A stretch of 64,000 nucleotides of DNA from Aliikangiella sp. G2MR2-5 (GTDB lineage Bacteria; Pseudomonadota; Gammaproteobacteria; Enterobacterales; Kangiellaceae): contig NZ_JADPQF010000002.1 in the NCBI RefSeq assembly GCF_015687155.1, forward strand, positions 682,001 to 746,000, read 5' to 3'. The notes under the pieces were generated by a model that was not told the DNA's origin, ran no database searches, and saw nothing but the letters and a program-made list of their open reading frames with translations. This document shows, piece by piece, positions 17,939 to 26,721 of the stretch. A program made the translations under genes and the position numbers. Positions within the stretch are counted from its first letter, which is position 1. Every line of letters begins with the position of its first letter.

Positions 17939-20900
17939 CTATCCCATTGTTTGTCGAATGACTTCATAAAAATGCTCGATTTCTATAGGCTTAGAAAGAT
18001 AATCCTTAAAACCTAAATCTTTTGCTTTTTCAATATCATGTTTCATCGCGTTAGCGCTAATAGCTATTATTGGAATATCTCGAGTACCTGGCTCAGCACT
18101 TAACCGTGAAAATACTTCATACCCGTCTATATCAGGCAGACAAATATCTAACAAAATTAGCGACGGCTTAAGTGATTTTGCAATCTTAATCCCTTCTATA
18201 CCACTCGGGCTGTTAATTAGAGTCACATTTTGCAACCGGTCAATTAATCTGGTAACCAGCTTAGCATTAGCTCTGTTGTCTTCGATATAAAGAATCAGAT
18301 TTACGTCATTTCGAGCTTTTCGTTCAGAAACAACTGCCTCTTCTTCATCGATTGTTTCCTGTTTAGTATTCTCATTATTTTTCAACTCAGCTGGTTTCAA
18401 AAGTAATGTAAAGCAACTACCTTTCCCTAACTCACTATCCACCAGAATTTTTCCAGCCATTGAATCAACAATTCTTTTACATATTGTCAATCCAATACCA
18501 GCACCTTCTATTTCGCTATTCTTTGCTCCTAGCCGCTCAAACGGATTAAAGATATGCTGAAAATCTTCTGATGCAATTCCACGTCCCGAATCTTTTACAG
18601 AAATCATTCGCCAGCCTTCGCTATAGTCTCCACAATTTATTGTAACCTTGCCGCCATGATGATTATATTTAATCGCATTGCTAAGCAGGTTAAGTATCAC
18701 TTGTTTTAGGCGAAGTCTATCCGCAATTACCCAATTATCCTCTTGTTTGACGAACTCAATTTCGATATTTTTTTTCTTTGCTTCACTAGCAGCTATCCTC
18801 ATGCAGTCTTGAATAAGAACTGTTGTTTCAATATTTTCTAGTCCTACATCTAACTTGCCCGATTCAATTTTGGAGAGATCCAGGACTTCATTAATTAGAT
18901 CTAATAAATGCCTTGATGCTTTGCTAATTTCCAACACCGATTCCATTTGATCTTCCGATAGCGTCGAATCATATTCAAGCAGTTGTGAAAATCCCAGTAT
19001 CGCATTCATCGGAGTTCTCAATTCATGCGACATACGAGACAGAAATTCTGACTTGGCACTATTGGCCTGCTCAGCATCATCCTTGGCCTTTAAGACTTCG
19101 AACTCAGCGAGTTTATATAACGTAATATCCTGTATAGTTCCTACCGCGCTAATTAATTCACCTTTCTGGTTACAATTATATTCTACAACTTCTCTGATAT
19201 GTCTAAGTTTACCTACGGCATTAATAATTCGATACTCGCTTAACACACCCCCACTACGAATCGCATCTTTTTGCTGTTTAACAACATCATCCTTATCACT
19301 TGTATGAATAAAAGAGAGTAGAGAGTCTGGCCGAGGAATAAATCTGTCTTTATCCAACGCCAATATGCGGAAAAGTTCTTCGGACCAGTAAACACTCTGC
19401 TCTCCATAATTAACCGACCAGCTTCCTATATGAGCTAGTCTCTGCGCTTTTTCCAACTCTCTCTTATTTTTTTTCAGTCGAATTTCAAATATCTTTTTAT
19501 CGTTAATATCCTGAACTACGCCAAGCATTTGAAGAGGCTTTCCATTGTGATCTCTAGTTATCGCGCCCTTTTCGGAAAGCCAATACACCTTTCCGTCAGG
19601 CCAGACAACTCGATGTTCAATATTGTAAGGTTTATTTTCATTGATACATTCTTCAACTGAATTAATTACAAACTGACGATCATCTGGATGAACGGCTTCC
19701 AGAAAATTTTCATACGTTGTCTCAAGTTCACCTTTTTTATACCCAAAGAGAGCCGGTACCTGTTCAGTCCAATATAATTCGTTAGTCTGCAGGTTAAGAT
19801 CCCATGTACCGAAATTTGCGTAATTTTGGCTACGCCTGAAACGCTCATTTTGCGACTCTATTAAAGCTCTTGCCTGTTTGTTTTCAGTAATATCCAATAT
19901 AATTCCATCGATACCAATCAACGTTCCTGAACTATCAAACAGAGAGCGTTTTTGATCTCTTATCCAACGCCACTCGCCGTTTTTATGTAAGATCCTGTAA
20001 TCCTGTGCGACATGTTCTTCCTGCTGGGAAAGTTTGTGATTGACTTGCTCTACACTCAGACGATCATCAGGATGTATTAATGCATGCCAGTTTTTTAACT
20101 CGTTACATATTTCATGCTCATTATGACCACAAATAAGTTCAATATTAACAAAGTAGTCAAAACCTCCGTGCATACCAATGCGATAGATCATTCCAGGCAG
20201 ATTTGAAATTATCGAACCCAGTTTTTCATTGCTTTTATCAAGCGCATTTTCGGCATTCCATCTCTCCACTTCTGATGCAATGACTTCACTTCGCACTTTA
20301 AGAATATCGGAAATGTATTCTCTTCTGGTAAAAGTTTGTTCATCTAGTACACCAATAAAACCGAGTACTTCACCATTTTGTCCAATAAGAGTTTCAGTAG
20401 CCAAAGCCTTGAAACCATTTTTAATTTCCAAGATAGAATCCGGAAGTTCTTTCGCTAAATCATTTCCGATAAATATTGATTTATTTTGTGAGATCCAGTG
20501 ACAACCGGCATCTGTAAATAAGTCGGTCGCATTAACTACTATATTGTCAGAATAGAAAAATGAGTGATAACTGGTTTTGCTTTCCTTCTTTTTAAAAACC
20601 ACAATAAAGCCAACCGAAACATTAAACGCCTCCTGCAGAGCTCTAGCAAGTTTTTCATAATATTTTTCAAATCCTCTAAAAATATGGCTACTGACTTCTG
20701 CAAAGATTTCATTGATACGCTTCCGCTGAACCAGCTGTGTTACATCAGTTCGGATGGATAGATAAAATTGTTTCTTTTGATTTTCATCGAAAACTCGACA
20801 AATAGTCGACTCGACCCAGTAGAGATTACTATCTTTTGCACGATTACAAATAACACCTTGCCAGACATTTCCCTTCGATATTGTTAGCCACATATCACGA

Positions 20901-21121
20901 TAAAAATCATTGGAGTGCCAACCAGATTTCAAAATACGATGATTTTGACCGATTAGTTCATTTTCTTTATATCCACTTATTTCGCAAAATTTTTTATTGA
21001 CATAAATGATTGTCCCTCGAATATCGGTTAAAGTAATAATCGCGTGGCGATTCATCCCTTTGAAAAATTCATCGAAATTGACAGGAATAGAATACAGTTT
21101 TTCTTGATCGGGTGTATGCAT
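17939..21121 (-). CDS. Hybrid sensor histidine kinase (PAS-GAF-PAS-PAS-PAS-HisKA-HATPase-REC)
   Basis: 1060 residues, soluble, no transmembrane helix. Order: PAS1 (about 20-135, IIYVNKKFCEISGYKENELI), GAF (about 140-290), PAS2 (about 300-415), PAS3 (about 420-545), PAS4 (about 550-670), HisKA with phosphoacceptor H699 (RMSHELRTPMNA), ATPase with NLLSNAIKYN and GAGIGLTICKRI, and a receiver with D992 (LILLDICLPDIDGYE). Repeated PAS domains suggest cytoplasmic redox, gas or small-molecule sensing; no cofactor-binding residue could be assigned. It lies 80 bases after a response-regulator gene on the same strand, and both sit between the two halves of the TRAP transporter. Confidence 0.93.
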   Translation of the reverse strand: MHTPDQEKLYSIPVNFDEFFKGMNRHAIITLTDIRGTIIYVNKKFCEISGYKENELIGQNHRILKSGWHSNDFYRDMWLTISKGNVWQGVICNRAKDSNLYWVESTICRVFDENQKKQFYLSIRTDVTQLVQRKRINEIFAEVSSHIFRGFEKYYEKLARALQEAFNVSVGFIVVFKKKESKTSYHSFFYSDNIVVNATDLFTDAGCHWISQNKSIFIGNDLAKELPDSILEIKNGFKALATETLIGQNGEVLGFIGVLDEQTFTRREYISDILKVRSEVIASEVERWNAENALDKSNEKLGSIISNLPGMIYRIGMHGGFDYFVNIELICGHNEHEICNELKNWHALIHPDDRLSVEQVNHKLSQQEEHVAQDYRILHKNGEWRWIRDQKRSLFDSSGTLIGIDGIILDITENKQARALIESQNERFRRSQNYANFGTWDLNLQTNELYWTEQVPALFGYKKGELETTYENFLEAVHPDDRQFVINSVEECINENKPYNIEHRVVWPDGKVYWLSEKGAITRDHNGKPLQMLGVVQDINDKKIFEIRLKKNKRELEKAQRLAHIGSWSVNYGEQSVYWSEELFRILALDKDRFIPRPDSLLSFIHTSDKDDVVKQQKDAIRSGGVLSEYRIINAVGKLRHIREVVEYNCNQKGELISAVGTIQDITLYKLAEFEVLKAKDDAEQANSAKSEFLSRMSHELRTPMNAILGFSQLLEYDSTLSEDQMESVLEISKASRHLLDLINEVLDLSKIESGKLDVGLENIETTVLIQDCMRIAASEAKKKNIEIEFVKQEDNWVIADRLRLKQVILNLLSNAIKYNHHGGKVTINCGDYSEGWRMISVKDSGRGIASEDFQHIFNPFERLGAKNSEIEGAGIGLTICKRIVDSMAGKILVDSELGKGSCFTLLLKPAELKNNENTKQETIDEEEAVVSERKARNDVNLILYIEDNRANAKLVTRLIDRLQNVTLINSPSGIEGIKIAKSLKPSLILLDICLPDIDGYEVFSRLSAEPGTRDIPIIAISANAMKHDIEKAKDLGFKDYLSKPIEIEHFYEVIRQTMG

Positions 21122-21201
21122 GCGTACTTAAAAGATATTTAATTTTCACCTGAAAGAACGGCGGATAACGTCACTACTCTATTTGACGTACTGTTTATAT
21201 A

Positions 21202-22329
21202 TTAAAGAGTCAGCTCATGAACAGAATCGGCAACCCGACACAAAGCTTCTTGCAGAGAATAGCCTGCGTCCATATATTGGTTGATTTCTTTTCGAGCACT
21301 TTCAATATATTCTGTAAGTTGTAGTTCCTGCTCTTCGGTCAACCCTAAAAACATAAAAGACTCTTCAATATTGGTTGCCAGTTGATCAAAGACCAACTGA
21401 GCCTTTTGATTTAGCGATTCATTGATAGAGATGATTTTGTTAAACTCCTGCATGACTGTGGATTCAGCTTTATTCGCAATTTTTTCTCTATCAATTTTTT
21501 CTTTATGCCTGTAGTTAATCAATTCAATACACGCATCACAAGATTCAAGCATAATGGCTAAATGATCTCTTAATCTACCAGTCAGGTCTGCATCGTCTGT
21601 CGGCATATTTTTAATTAGAAAGACGCTATGATTTCCGGTAAAAACATATTTACACCCTACACATACAATGCGCTGGCCATCTCTGGCTAACTGTAAAAGT
21701 TGTTCCTCTATCGGAGTAAATGGCTTTTTATCAGACCGGGCAACAATCTCCCCTGCGGTTAGCCTGAGAAGTATTGTGCTATTTAGCCCAAAATCATTAA
21801 GAACTGAAAAGGTGTTGTCGAGTAATTCAACTTCTTCTTTTGTCTGTGAAAGTGCCCTGGCGTACTGAATAACTTGCCCGATTTCGCTATTGTTTTTCAT
21901 CATAACGAAAACCATTTCGTTGGCTAAATCAGCCTTATTTTCAGCTGCTATCAAATTTTGATGTCGAAGGAGTTGTGATTGAACAATATATTTTAACTCT
22001 GCTAGTTCGTAAGGTTTGGTTATATATGCATCTCCCCCAGCTTCAAATCCGGTCAGTCGATCTTCAAGACTGCTCCTGCAGGTCAGAAAAATAACCGGCG
22101 TATTACTAAGCTCCTGCTGCTTACGTAGTTCTCGACAGATCTGGTAACCGTCGGTGTCAGGCATATTGACATCGAGTAATATGAGCCTTGGTTTGATCGA
22201 TAACAGCTCTTCCACCGCATTTTCCGGCGAATCGAGTGTTACCACATCATAATCTTCTGAAAGGGATTTTTTTATTAGTAGCAGGTTTGACTCACAGTCA
22301 TCCAGATAACAGATTGTGGGCAGACTCAT
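21202..22329 (-). CDS. Response regulator with non-DNA-binding C-terminal region
   Basis: 375 residues. The receiver (about 5-122) has phosphoacceptor D53 (LILLDVNMPDTDGYQ), the acidic pair (YLDDCE), T/S (VIFLTCRSS) and Lys (YITKPYELAE). Residues about 150-275 look like a degenerate GAF-type domain with three Cys nearby (VCVGC, SCDAC), and about 275-375 are helical. No helix-turn-helix, GGDEF, EAL or HD-GYP motif is visible, so output is probably through protein contact. It precedes the hybrid kinase on the same strand, 80 bases apart, so the two are a likely pair. The dctP gene is 258 bases upstream in the same direction. Confidence 0.88.
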   Translation of the reverse strand: MSLPTICYLDDCESNLLLIKKSLSEDYDVVTLDSPENAVEELLSIKPRLILLDVNMPDTDGYQICRELRKQQELSNTPVIFLTCRSSLEDRLTGFEAGGDAYITKPYELAELKYIVQSQLLRHQNLIAAENKADLANEMVFVMMKNNSEIGQVIQYARALSQTKEEVELLDNTFSVLNDFGLNSTILLRLTAGEIVARSDKKPFTPIEEQLLQLARDGQRIVCVGCKYVFTGNHSVFLIKNMPTDDADLTGRLRDHLAIMLESCDACIELINYRHKEKIDREKIANKAESTVMQEFNKIISINESLNQKAQLVFDQLATNIEESFMFLGLTEEQELQLTEYIESARKEINQYMDAGYSLQEALCRVADSVHELTL

Positions 22330-22587
22330 AATGTTTTGTTTTATTAAGAAAAAATTGATAACCTTTAGTATAGGAAAGATTCGGTGGATTTCTAATTTTT
22401 AGTGCGTCCCCAGCAATCTCAATAAGAGATTGACCTTGTTGTCTTTTCTCGCCTGACAAACATAGTGCCTGCTTGGTAACTCCTTAAATTTAATAATTTT
22501 TATAGATTTAGGCCACCCCAGAGTAACGATCTGACTAATTGACTTCTGTTACTCCAGGTAGGCTGGATGAGCTAGAGATAAAAACTA

Positions 22588-23667
22588 TCAGAGACTTTGT
22601 GCTATTTTGCGCCACTCGGCTGACTTAGCTTTGAAGGCCTGATAAGAGTTGAATATCTTTTTCGCCAGTGGATTAACTGCGCCCTGTTCAGCGACCACTT
22701 CTTCTGCAATTTTAGAAAGGTGCGTCAATACCGCCTCAGGCAAAGGTTTCACCTGTACTCCATGTTCTTCAACAAGGATTTTGAGTGCCTGCGAGTTTTT
22801 TTCTGTAAATTCAGCCAGCATGTCTGCGTTGGCGGTCAGACAGGCAGCCTTAACAATTTCCTGAAGGTCTGCTGGGAGCCCAGCCAGAGCTTCTTTATTA
22901 ATAATCGCTTCAAGCGTTGTACCCGGCTCATGCCATCCAGGGTAGTAATAGTACTTGGCTGCTTTGTAGAATCCAAACGCCAGGTCATTGTATGGGCCAA
23001 CAAACTCTGCGGCATCAATTCTTCCCATTTCGAGTGCTGAAAAGATCTCTCCACCGGCAATCAGTTCAGGCGTACCACCGGCACGTTTAAGCACTTCTCC
23101 TCCCAAACCCGGAATTCGCATTTTCAAACCTTTCAGGTCTTCAATAGTGATGATTTCTTTATTAAACCAACCAGCCATCTGGGTATCAGTATTACCAGCA
23201 GGTAGCGGCAAAATATTAAATGGAGAGTAAAGTTCTTCCCAAAGCTCCAAACCTCCCCCTTTAAGCAACCACCCGTTCATTTCCTGAGCATTCAAACCGA
23301 AAGGAACTGATGAAAAGAATGAGGCCGCAGGCAACTTGCCTTTCCAGTAATAGGCTGCGCCATGCCCCATCTGCACGCTCCCGGAAGAAACCTCATCGAA
23401 AACTTGTAGTGGTGGTACTAACTCTCCGGCACCATAGACTTTAACCTGTAAACGGCCACCGCTCATTTTTCCGATCAACTCTGCCAGATACTCGGCACCA
23501 GTCCCCAACCCCTGAAAGCCCGGCGGCCAGGTAGTGACCATATTCCACTTAATCACTTCTTGCGGCTTTGCTTCCTCAGGCGTGCCTTTAGTACAATCCT
23601 GTTTTTGTCCACAGGCGCCGAGCAGTGTCGCCGCGCCAGCTGCAGCAATAAAATTTCTTCTTTTCAT
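22588..23667 (-). CDS. dctP: TRAP transporter substrate-binding lipoprotein (TakP-like DctP)
   Basis: 359 residues. The start has a twin-arginine pattern (KRRNF) and a lipobox (LLGAC, Cys 19), suggesting a membrane-anchored binding protein. The mature part follows the TakP-like branch of DctP: WNMVTTWPPGFQGLGTGAEY, KVYGAGELVPPLQVFDEVSSG, the helix-forming LKGLKMRIPGLGGEVLKRAGG with the conserved Arg that binds carboxylates, and GRIDAAEFVGPYNDLAFG. TakP proteins bind 2-oxo acids with sodium, so a 2-oxo or hydroxy acid is likely but unproven. It is the only binding protein near dctQM (14696-16618) and lies on the other strand. Confidence 0.92.
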   Translation of the reverse strand: MKRRNFIAAAGAATLLGACGQKQDCTKGTPEEAKPQEVIKWNMVTTWPPGFQGLGTGAEYLAELIGKMSGGRLQVKVYGAGELVPPLQVFDEVSSGSVQMGHGAAYYWKGKLPAASFFSSVPFGLNAQEMNGWLLKGGGLELWEELYSPFNILPLPAGNTDTQMAGWFNKEIITIEDLKGLKMRIPGLGGEVLKRAGGTPELIAGGEIFSALEMGRIDAAEFVGPYNDLAFGFYKAAKYYYYPGWHEPGTTLEAIINKEALAGLPADLQEIVKAACLTANADMLAEFTEKNSQALKILVEEHGVQVKPLPEAVLTHLSKIAEEVVAEQGAVNPLAKKIFNSYQAFKAKSAEWRKIAQSL

Positions 23668-23789
23668 TGTTTATCCCTTAAAATTTTGGCTGCGCATATA
23701 TTACGCGATCTCCTGTGATAACCCCACCCTATACTCTGTTTCTAACTAAAAAGTTGTATCCCGTGGTGCAAACTGTTTTTAAAAAAAAA

Positions 23790-23820
23790 TGGAAATAAAA
23801 AAGCCCTCAAGAAGAGGGCT
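23790..23820 (-). terminator. Intrinsic terminator of the AhpD-like gene
   Basis: On the minus strand AGCCCTC (23814-23820) pairs with GAGGGCT (23802-23808) around five bases, followed by a T-rich run (TTTTTTATTTCC, read downward from 23801). It lies 25 bases beyond the stop of the gene at 23845-24435 and insulates dctP. Confidence 0.88.
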
Positions 23821-23844
23821 CCTTATTTGATACAGTTTCAGGTA

Positions 23845-24435
23845 TCAGACGTGCTTTCCACCGTCCCAGCCCCCTTGCTTGAGCACCCGATCACCCATCG
23901 CTTTTGGAGAGTCTTCCAGATCGGTTGCCATAGAGTCATTCCAGCGGTTCAGGAAGCCATATAAGCAAACAGCTCCCAAAATTTCAACTATCTGGTTCTC
24001 ACTCCAATATTCACGCATATCAGCAAATAGCTCTGGTGTTACTCCGTTTGGTACCGAGCCAGCTGCAAGTGCAAAATCCAGCGCCACTCTCTCAGCTTCA
24101 GAATAATATTCGCTCGTTTTATATTCCCAGATTGCATCGATTTTTTTCTGCGATATACCGTGAATGTTAGCCGCAATTAAGGAATGAGCTTCACAATATT
24201 GGCAACCTGCAGCACGACTACAAAAATGCGCTATCAAGCGCATAAAACCGAGATCAACCTCTCCTTCTGGCGACATTACTGCTTTTGTTAGCACTCCAAA
24301 AGCTCTTACCATTTCAGGTTTGCGCTGCATGGTAAGCAGGCTATTTGGGACAAAGCCCAAAATTCTTTCAAAGATAGCAAAATCATCCGCCAGCTCGGGC
24401 GTTGTTGATTTATCCAGTGGTTGCATATGGGCCAT
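23845..24435 (-). CDS. Carboxymuconolactone decarboxylase / AhpD-family peroxidase-related protein
   Basis: 196 residues, all-alpha. The hallmark is CQYCEAH at about residues 78-84 (within AHFCSRAAGCQYCEAHS), the CxxCxxH redox centre of AhpD-like alkylhydroperoxidases. The C-terminal half (YYSEAERVALDFALAAGS, WSENQIVEILGAVCLYGFLNRWND) follows the usual uncharacterised-peroxidase pattern. It probably reduces peroxides or carries out a related thiol reaction in the cytoplasm. The gene stands alone, ended by its own terminator. A repeated palindrome 48-88 bases upstream of its start could be its operator. Confidence 0.88.
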   Translation of the reverse strand: MAHMQPLDKSTTPELADDFAIFERILGFVPNSLLTMQRKPEMVRAFGVLTKAVMSPEGEVDLGFMRLIAHFCSRAAGCQYCEAHSLIAANIHGISQKKIDAIWEYKTSEYYSEAERVALDFALAAGSVPNGVTPELFADMREYWSENQIVEILGAVCLYGFLNRWNDSMATDLEDSPKAMGDRVLKQGGWDGGKHV

Positions 24436-24483
24436 TTAGATTACCTTTCATTAGTTATGATTCAATTCACAAATCCGTATTTA

Positions 24484-24523
24484 TTGCGTATGCAACATTA
24501 CATCATTTATAATGCATATGCAA
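24484..24523. promoter_or_regulatory. Two direct copies of a TTGCRTATGCAA-like palindrome
   Basis: TTGCGTATGCAA (24484-24495) and ATGCATATGCAA (24512-24523) lie 28 bases apart, both followed by CAT. The second contains the perfect palindrome TGCATATGCA. They sit between divergent genes, an AhpD-like protein and an unknown periplasmic protein, as expected for a dimeric repressor. A MerR gene lies 1.4 kb away, but its binding to this site is only a possibility. Confidence 0.45.
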
Positions 24524-24731
24524 CATGTGATTTGGATGACAGCTACTATATAACTTAGATAGACTTAGCTGGAAACGCCAACCAATGATTGATAATCTTT
24601 CCGTGTTAATTAGGGCTAGTTTCGCATGGCAGACTTTGATCAACAGCTTTCAGTTTTTGCGAATTATCTGAGTTGTTGTCAGTCCTGTACACAGAGCCAG
24701 AGAAAATCGAATTAAAAATCAGGATCACTGA

Positions 24732-25943
24732 ATGAATAGAAACCAACTGCTTGCCATAAGCCTGCTTGTTGTTACTGGTGGATATTTTTATTTTAACCAG
24801 GTACCAGATGTCGTATCTTACGCTGATGAAACTGCCGCAGATACCCCCACTCAGGAAAAGCCTGATAGCGATACTGAACCATATGCCTCAGTCAAACTGG
24901 AACAAGGCATAGAAGCCGCAGATCAATCGATTGAAAACAGCAAAGAAGATTTTTTTGCCAGCGGCTACCGTGCCTTCATAAACGCAAAAGAAAACTTCTT
25001 TTCAGATTTTGCTAGTCAAATTGAAAGTGATTCAGTTTTAAATGAGTACCTGAAAGATGGAAAGTTTAACGATCTCTATATTGAAGCGCTTGCCCATCTG
25101 GAGTCCCCGGAATCTCATTTCTATTTAAACATCACTAAGAGCCGCTGCGATATTCTGGGGATGTTTGGTCAAAACTCACATGGCGAAGATATTGAGCAAG
25201 TGATTTCATCAGCCGGAGTTGCAGTGACAGAGGGAGACAGGCAATTTTATCGAGGAGCTGCACAGGCACAACAAGAATTTGCCGAAAACATTACTCGCGA
25301 ATGCGATCAGATTACCGATCTACATCAAAATAATCAGCAAATCATCCAAAGCAGTTTCCAATCATTATTTCAGCAAGATTCATTTCAAAGCTTGATGGAC
25401 AATCTCGATGAAGCTGATTCGCCGGTTGAAGAAGTATCACAAGCTTTCAATCTGGATTTCACTCCAACGATGCAACAACAGATAGCAGCCGAGATGAAGA
25501 TCATTAAAAAAGGTGATAATGAGAAAAAGGAAGGGTTTTCAACCTTGTTGCAGTTGGCAAAAGAAGACCACACAAACTATTTACGAAATAAGCAATGTAA
25601 TTTTGACTCTAGCTGTAAAGATTTGATTGGAGAGAAAGAGTATCGTCATTATATAAACGAAGGGGCTTATCTTGGTGACCATGGAACTCTCAGTACCTAT
25701 ATCAATGATTTGGAAAAAAGTGGACATGCCCAGGACGCTATCGCCTGGTCACTCTACAATCAACAATTAATCCGTTCTGGTTGTACCAATCAAGATATTG
25801 TGACCAAGGATATCATGTTGAAAAAATCTATTAAAAGACGGCTTGAGTTACTCAACGACGACGAGAAAAAATCAGTGAATGCGAAGTTTGAAGATTTAAT
25901 GGAGAAACACTTTGACAACGCAAAAGCTGTAATCGGTTGTTAG
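24732..25943 (+). CDS. Hypothetical membrane-anchored or secreted protein
   Basis: 403 residues, family not recognised. It starts with an N-terminal hydrophobic segment (about 5-22, LLAISLLVVTGGYFYFN) without an obvious cleavage site, followed by an acidic Thr/Glu/Asp linker (30-60). The remainder is helical, rich in Gln, Glu and Asp, with six scattered Cys (for example SRCD, TRECD, KQCNFDSSCKD, GCTN and the terminal GC) that could form disulfides in the periplasm. A good AGGA site precedes the ATG. The MerR gene starts three bases after its stop, so the pair is likely one transcript. No function can be assigned. Confidence 0.7.
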   Translation: MNRNQLLAISLLVVTGGYFYFNQVPDVVSYADETAADTPTQEKPDSDTEPYASVKLEQGIEAADQSIENSKEDFFASGYRAFINAKENFFSDFASQIESDSVLNEYLKDGKFNDLYIEALAHLESPESHFYLNITKSRCDILGMFGQNSHGEDIEQVISSAGVAVTEGDRQFYRGAAQAQQEFAENITRECDQITDLHQNNQQIIQSSFQSLFQQDSFQSLMDNLDEADSPVEEVSQAFNLDFTPTMQQQIAAEMKIIKKGDNEKKEGFSTLLQLAKEDHTNYLRNKQCNFDSSCKDLIGEKEYRHYINEGAYLGDHGTLSTYINDLEKSGHAQDAIAWSLYNQQLIRSGCTNQDIVTKDIMLKKSIKRRLELLNDDEKKSVNAKFEDLMEKHFDNAKAVIGC

Positions 25944-25945
25944 CT

Positions 25946-26479
25946 ATGCCGGAGAAACTGCTAACCATTTCCAAAGTAGCCCGGAAATTTAGCGTTTCCC
26001 GGACGACTCTGCTTTACTACGAAAAAGAAGGAGTATTGCTGCCAGCTTCACGATCAGATAATGGTTATCGATGGTATGGAAAAAAAGAAGTTGAGCAGCT
26101 GGCGCTTGTTATTAACTACCGTAATTTTGGACTGCCCATTTCGCAGATCAAAAATATGTTGAACTCTACCAGGGAAACTAATATCCAAAAACTATTGAAG
26201 GAACAATTTGCCTCTCTCGAGTCGCAAATACAATCGCTCCGTCAACAACAGGAAGCCATTATCCATTATCTTGGGGAATCCAGCGATAAGGAAGAAATGA
26301 CCAAGGAGAAATGGACCGCAATCATGCGTGCTTCGGGAATGGATGATGATGATATGGTCAACTGGCATATTCAGTTTGAGAAGAATGCGCCACAGGCGCA
26401 TCAGGAATTTCTGGAATCGTTAATGATTGAACACGATGAAATTAAAAAAATAAGAGGATGGTATCAAATAAATAAGTAA
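25946..26479 (+). CDS. MerR-family transcriptional regulator
   Basis: 177 residues from the ATG at 25946; a TTG three codons earlier overlaps the previous gene and is less likely. The winged helix-turn-helix is at about 4-72 (LTISKVARKFSVSRTTLLYYEKEG, then NGYRWYGKKEVEQLALV), with a dimerising coiled coil at about 80-115 and a short C-terminal effector region (WTAIMRASGMDDDDMVNWH). There is no cysteine at all, so it is not a thiol-metal or SoxR-type sensor. It is probably translationally coupled to the unknown gene before it (stop TAG three bases upstream, no clear ribosome site of its own). The target is unknown. Confidence 0.88.
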   Translation: MPEKLLTISKVARKFSVSRTTLLYYEKEGVLLPASRSDNGYRWYGKKEVEQLALVINYRNFGLPISQIKNMLNSTRETNIQKLLKEQFASLESQIQSLRQQQEAIIHYLGESSDKEEMTKEKWTAIMRASGMDDDDMVNWHIQFEKNAPQAHQEFLESLMIEHDEIKKIRGWYQINK

Positions 26480-26721
26480 AATTATTCTTGTATTCTCACG
26501 AAGGTTCATTTTGACTCACATGAAGAGCAGGATAAAAGAATAGCTCATAATACTTTTTGAATATTTAGATATGGCAGGTATAACGTTTATGGGTTTAGAT
26601 TATCCGTAAAAAGCTATTAACCTTCTTAGCACTATTGCTCGAACAAAAAGTAATGTAATTTTAAGAGCAAACAAAGACTTTAGATTACCGATTTATGCGA
26701 CAAAATCACAAGGAAATGATT

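Noticed and set aside
22521-22554. GAGTAAC/GTTACTC inverted repeat downstream of dctP as terminator
   Set aside because: Stem of seven pairs with a 20-base loop and no T-run; too weak to call.
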